Below are positions 61,187 to 64,000 of a stretch of DNA of 64,000 nt, one piece after another. The stretch's first letter is position 1. Every line of letters begins with the position of its first letter. The notes under the pieces are model-generated. The model made no database searches and was not told the DNA's origin. It saw only the letters and a program-made list of their open reading frames with translations. The stretch is from Arthrobacter pascens (GTDB taxonomy: Bacteria > Actinomycetota > Actinomycetes > Actinomycetales > Micrococcaceae). The DNA lies in NCBI RefSeq assembly GCF_017052465.1, contig NZ_JAFHKT010000127.1, positions 1-64,000 of the forward strand. Direction: 5' to 3'. The translations under genes were made by a program, and so were the position numbers.

Positions 61187-62590
61187 ATGAACTCCGCCAC
61201 GGCTCCCGAGGCCATGCAGCCGTCATCCGACCTTGAAGCCGGCAACACGGTCTCCAACAAACGGCGCGTCCTGGCATGGGCGGCGTGGGACTGGGGGTCC
61301 GCGGCGTTCAACGCCGTCATGACCACCTTCGTTTTCACGGTCTACCTGACGTCCCGGGCGTTCGGCAGCGAAGACCAGGCGTCGGCCGTGCTCGGCGGGG
61401 CGCTGGCCATCGCCGGGGCGGCAATTGCCCTGCTGGCTCCGGTTACAGGCCAGCGCTCCGACACCGGCGGCCGGCGGAAGCTGTGGCTGGGAGTCAATAC
61501 GGCCCTGGTCGCGCTGCTGACCGCGCTGTGCTTTTTCGTGTTTCCCCGCCCGGAGTTTCTGCTGCTGGGGGTTTCGCTGATTGCGCTGGCCAACATCTTC
61601 TTCGAATTCGCCGGCGTCAATTACAACGCCATGCTGGCGCAAATTTCCACGCCCGGGAACATCGGCAAGGTCAGCGGTTTTGGCTGGGGCATGGGATACC
61701 TCGGCGGAATCGTGGCGCTGCTGATCGTTCTCCAGCTCTTCGTCCAGCCCCGTTTCGAGTGGTTCGGCGCCTCGACGCAGGACAGCCTCAACATCCGGCT
61801 CGTGGCAGTGTTCTCCGCCCTGTGGTTCATTATCTTCGCGCTGCCGGTGATGTTCGCGGTGCCGGAACTGCCCAGGCCCCAGCGCAGTGCCCGGCTCGGC
61901 ATCATTGCGTCCTATGGCCTGCTGGTGCGCCGGATCAAGGCGATCTACCGGACCAGCCCGCACACCATCTTCTTCCTGCTGGCCAGCGCCATCTTCCGGG
62001 ACGGGCTCGCTGCGGTGTTCACGTTCGGCGGGATCATCGCGGCCGGCACCTTCGGCTTCGAACTGTCGCAGGTGATCTTCTTCGCCATCTTCGGCAACAT
62101 CGTGGCGGCGGCGGGGGCGATCCTCGGCGGATTCCTGGACGACAGGGTGGGCCCCAAGACCGTGATCCTCGGGTCCCTGGTGGGGCTGCTGGTCGCCGGG
62201 ACCGCGATCCTGGTGCTCGGCAACGGCAGCTACGTCTTCTTCGGCACGGCCTGGGCGGGGAGCACCACGTTCTGGGTGTTCGGGCTGTTCCTGTGCCTGT
62301 TCGTCGGGCCGGCCCAGTCGTCTTCCCGCGCCTACCTGGCCCGGCTGGCTCCGCAGGGCGAATCCGGCGAGCTCTTCGGACTGTACGCAACCACCGGCCG
62401 GGCCGTCAGCTTCCTGGCCCCCACGCTGTTTACGATCTGCATCGCCGTAGCCACGCCCCTCGTCGCGGAAGGGGAGGCCCAGCGCTGGGGCATCCTGGGG
62501 ATCATGGTGGTGCTCCTCGCCGGGCTGCTGGTCCTCCTCCCGGTGAAGCCGCCGAGCGAAGCCAGGATCGCCGTCGTCCCCGCCTCCTAG
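61187..62590 (+). CDS. MFS transporter, UMF1/Atg22-like
   Basis: A 467-residue MFS protein with 12 helices and the UMF1 start: RVLAWAAWDWGSAAFNAVMTTFVFTVYLTSRAFG. Other marks are GQRSDTGGRRKLWLG (the loop 2-3 motif), ISTPGNIGKVSGFGWGMGYLGG and FVGPAQSSSRAYLARLAPQGESGELFGLYATTGRAVSFLAP. Family members in fungi export amino acids from the vacuole; the bacterial substrate is unknown. The last codons and the stop abut a palindromic repeat. Confidence 0.88.
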   Translation: MNSATAPEAMQPSSDLEAGNTVSNKRRVLAWAAWDWGSAAFNAVMTTFVFTVYLTSRAFGSEDQASAVLGGALAIAGAAIALLAPVTGQRSDTGGRRKLWLGVNTALVALLTALCFFVFPRPEFLLLGVSLIALANIFFEFAGVNYNAMLAQISTPGNIGKVSGFGWGMGYLGGIVALLIVLQLFVQPRFEWFGASTQDSLNIRLVAVFSALWFIIFALPVMFAVPELPRPQRSARLGIIASYGLLVRRIKAIYRTSPHTIFFLLASAIFRDGLAAVFTFGGIIAAGTFGFELSQVIFFAIFGNIVAAAGAILGGFLDDRVGPKTVILGSLVGLLVAGTAILVLGNGSYVFFGTAWAGSTTFWVFGLFLCLFVGPAQSSSRAYLARLAPQGESGELFGLYATTGRAVSFLAPTLFTICIAVATPLVAEGEAQRWGILGIMVVLLAGLLVLLPVKPPSEARIAVVPAS

Positions 62591-62694
62591 CGCGAACGGA
62601 CACTTAAGCCCCCGCCCCGCCCCACCCCTTGGCGCGAACGGACACTTGAGGCCCCTTTTCGCAGCGCAAACGGGGCCTTAAGTGTCCGTTCGCG
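62590..62694. repeat. Dispersed palindromic repeat, locus D (three arms)
   Basis: Two left arms (62590-62613 and 62632-62655) and one right arm (62672-62694) of the GAACGGACACTTAAGG family lie between the MFS gene and the khtT-like gene. The right arm ends four bases before that gene's -10. Either left arm can pair with it. Confidence 0.9.
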
Positions 62695-62697
62695 GAT

Positions 62698-62703
62698 TAG
62701 GCT
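62698..62703 (+). promoter_or_regulatory. -10 hexamer TAGGCT of a leaderless promoter
   Basis: TAGGCT ends six bases before the ATG at 62710 and begins four bases after a repeat arm. Confidence 0.55.
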
Positions 62704-62709
62704 GATGGT

Positions 62710-63192
62710 ATGAACGTGGAAGAGACAGACCTCCCCGGCCTTGGCAGGCGCAAGGACTTCATGACAGCCTCCGGACGGAGGATCGGCGTGGTGGAGCTGC
62801 GCGAGGGCCAGACGGAACTGTTCGTCTCCACGTGGGACGATCCCGACACCTGCCAGGCCTCCATTCCACTGACCGGTGATGAAGCCGCCACGCTGGGCAA
62901 CCTGCTCGGCGGCCAGCATCTGGCCATGAAGCTGACGGAGGCACATAAAGAGGTGCCCGGGATCGTCACGAGGCAGTTCTCGATCACTGCGGACTCGCCG
63001 TTCCAAAACCAGCCCATGGGCAAGGCGTGCATCCGCACCCGGTGCGGTGTCTCGATTGTGGCGATCATGCGTGAAGGTGAGGTGGTCCCTTCGCCGGGAC
63101 CCGACGTCGTTCTTCACACGGGCGACCTGCTGGTCGCTGTCGGCACACAGGAAGGCCTTGATACAGCGGCCGATATCCTGCGCAACGGCTGA
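62710..63192 (+). CDS. khtT: KhtT-like regulatory subunit of a K+/H+ antiporter (TrkA-C domain)
   Basis: A 160-residue protein: an N-terminal domain (RRKDFMTASGRRIGVVELREGQTELFV) and a RCK_C/TrkA-C domain (about 75-158: GIVTRQFSITADSPFQNQPMGKACIRTRCGVSIVAIMREGEVVPSPGPDVVLHTGDLLVAVGTQEGLDTA). The order matches KhtT, which gates the KhtU antiporter. The antiporter gene follows six bases after its stop. Confidence 0.9.
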   Translation: MNVEETDLPGLGRRKDFMTASGRRIGVVELREGQTELFVSTWDDPDTCQASIPLTGDEAATLGNLLGGQHLAMKLTEAHKEVPGIVTRQFSITADSPFQNQPMGKACIRTRCGVSIVAIMREGEVVPSPGPDVVLHTGDLLVAVGTQEGLDTAADILRNG

Positions 63193-63197
63193 CCGCG

Positions 63198-64000
63198 ATG
63201 GATGAGCTGGCACTGACCCTCATCGAACTGGGGGCCGTCGTGTTCTGCTTAGGCCTCCTGGCCCGGCTCGCCGGGCGGATCGGCATGTCGCCCATCCCGT
63301 TATATCTGGTGGGAGGCCTGTTCTTCGGTGCCGGCGGCCTGATGAAGCTCGAAGGCATCCAGAGCTTTGCGCATCTGTCCGGTGAGATCGGTGTGATCCT
63401 GCTGCTGTTAATGCTCGGTCTGGAATATTCCGCGCCGGAACTGGTCACCGGAATGCGCCGCTCCTGGCAGGGCGGCGTGTTGGACCTTGTCCTGAATTTC
63501 CTGCCCGGGGCGGCCCTCGCCCTGATGCTGGGGTGGGGCGGCGTGGGCGCCATGGTGATGGGCGGCGTCACCTACATCTCTTCCTCCGGCATTGCGGCCA
63601 AGGTCATCACCGACCTTGGCCGCATCGGCAACAGGGAAACGCCTGTGGTCCTCTCCATCCTGGTGTTCGAGGACCTGACCATGGCCATATACCTGCCGAT
63701 CCTCACAGCGACGCTCGCAGGGATCAGCTTCCTCGAGGGCATGCTGACCGTCGCCATTTCATTGGCCGTGGTCACCGTGGTGCTGGCGGTGGCACTCCGG
63801 CACGGCCATCACGTCTCCAAGGCGGTGCACAGCGAAAATTCCGAGGTCTTCCTGCTCAACCTGCTCGGTGCCGCGCTCCTCGTGGCAGGCCTGGCGGCTG
63901 CGCTGCAGGTGTCGGCCGCTGTGGGTGCGTTCATGCTCGGCATTGCCATTTCCGGGGCCACGGCCGACAGCGCGACGCGGATCCTGGAGCCGCTGCGCGA
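63198..64000 (+). CDS. khtU: Cation:proton antiporter KhtU/KefB-like, 3' end outside window
   Basis: The frame opens at ATG 63198, six bases after the khtT stop, and runs to the window edge (about 267 residues visible). It starts MDELALTLIELGAVVFCLGLLARLAGRIG and holds the CPA2 motifs LYLVGGLFFGAGG, LSGEIGVILLLLMLGLEYS, SSSGIAAKVITDLGRIGNRETPVVLSILVFEDLTMA (with the conserved Asp) and AAVGAFMLGIAISG. Together with KhtT it would export K+ in exchange for H+. Confidence 0.92.
   Translation, partial: MDELALTLIELGAVVFCLGLLARLAGRIGMSPIPLYLVGGLFFGAGGLMKLEGIQSFAHLSGEIGVILLLLMLGLEYSAPELVTGMRRSWQGGVLDLVLNFLPGAALALMLGWGGVGAMVMGGVTYISSSGIAAKVITDLGRIGNRETPVVLSILVFEDLTMAIYLPILTATLAGISFLEGMLTVAISLAVVTVVLAVALRHGHHVSKAVHSENSEVFLLNLLGAALLVAGLAAALQVSAAVGAFMLGIAISGATADSATRILEPLR

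Overview
The window is GC-rich, densely coded actinobacterial chromosome. Gene content and order point to a member of the Micrococcaceae such as Arthrobacter, Pseudarthrobacter or a relative. Supporting signs are the dnaK-grpE-dnaJ-hspR operon with HAIR operators, SAM and TPP riboswitches, an IdeR/DmdR-type iron box, frequent leaderless starts and many GTG starts. The genus is inferred, not proven. I see no rRNA, tRNA, CRISPR array or prophage. The only transposon trace is the 3' end of an IS110-type transposase at the left edge.

Left part (1-20 kb): a tripartite tricarboxylate transporter (tctC-tctB-tctA) with a translationally coupled universal stress protein; a 2-hydroxyacid dehydrogenase; a double-VOC protein; a PEP-synthase/rifampin-phosphotransferase-like enzyme; then the chaperone operon dnaK-grpE-dnaJ-hspR (minus strand) behind a promoter with two HAIR sites. 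Next come a small acidic repeat protein, a TetR regulator divergent from an NAD-binding protein with two dyads around the promoter, and an MMPL exporter divergent from a MarR regulator.

Middle (20-44 kb): LysE exporter, low-molecular-weight tyrosine phosphatase, a PabB carrying an N-terminal P-loop kinase-like domain, cardiolipin synthase, PabC-like lyase, a degenerate EAL protein, and a minus-strand operon of an NtaA/DszA-type flavin monooxygenase, an ammonia-lyase-family protein without the MIO triad, and a cysteine-synthase-like enzyme. Divergent from it is a SAM-riboswitch-controlled operon (DUF1737, rhodanese, metZ), so the area is centred on sulfur metabolism. An iron-box-controlled fusion protein (adenylation domain, collagen-like linker, carrier domain, membrane acyltransferase) follows, then a racemase-family protein, a YbdK-type ligase and an HTH-MurA fusion.

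Right part (44-64 kb): a secreted GH25/DUF1906-like protein, the TPP-riboswitch-controlled thiamine-precursor ECF transporter ykoEDC, small proteins, a TerC protein, a double Usp, a second PEP-synthase-like enzyme, the full Mrp antiporter operon with overlapping genes, an Atg22/UMF1-type MFS protein, and the start of a KhtT-KhtU K+/H+ antiporter.

Three patterns cut across the window: a dispersed palindromic repeat with an arm containing GAACGGACACTTAAGG at four loci; a second inverted repeat built on GGTTGAGCTTGTCG, also found inside grpE; and at least thirteen genes whose -10 hexamer sits 6 to 8 bases before the start codon, implying leaderless mRNAs. The best candidates for undescribed biology are the iron-boxed adenylation/carrier/acyltransferase fusion, the monooxygenase/MIO-less lyase/CysK operon, and a two-member family of tiny proteins sharing a YCFMSLADFT core.
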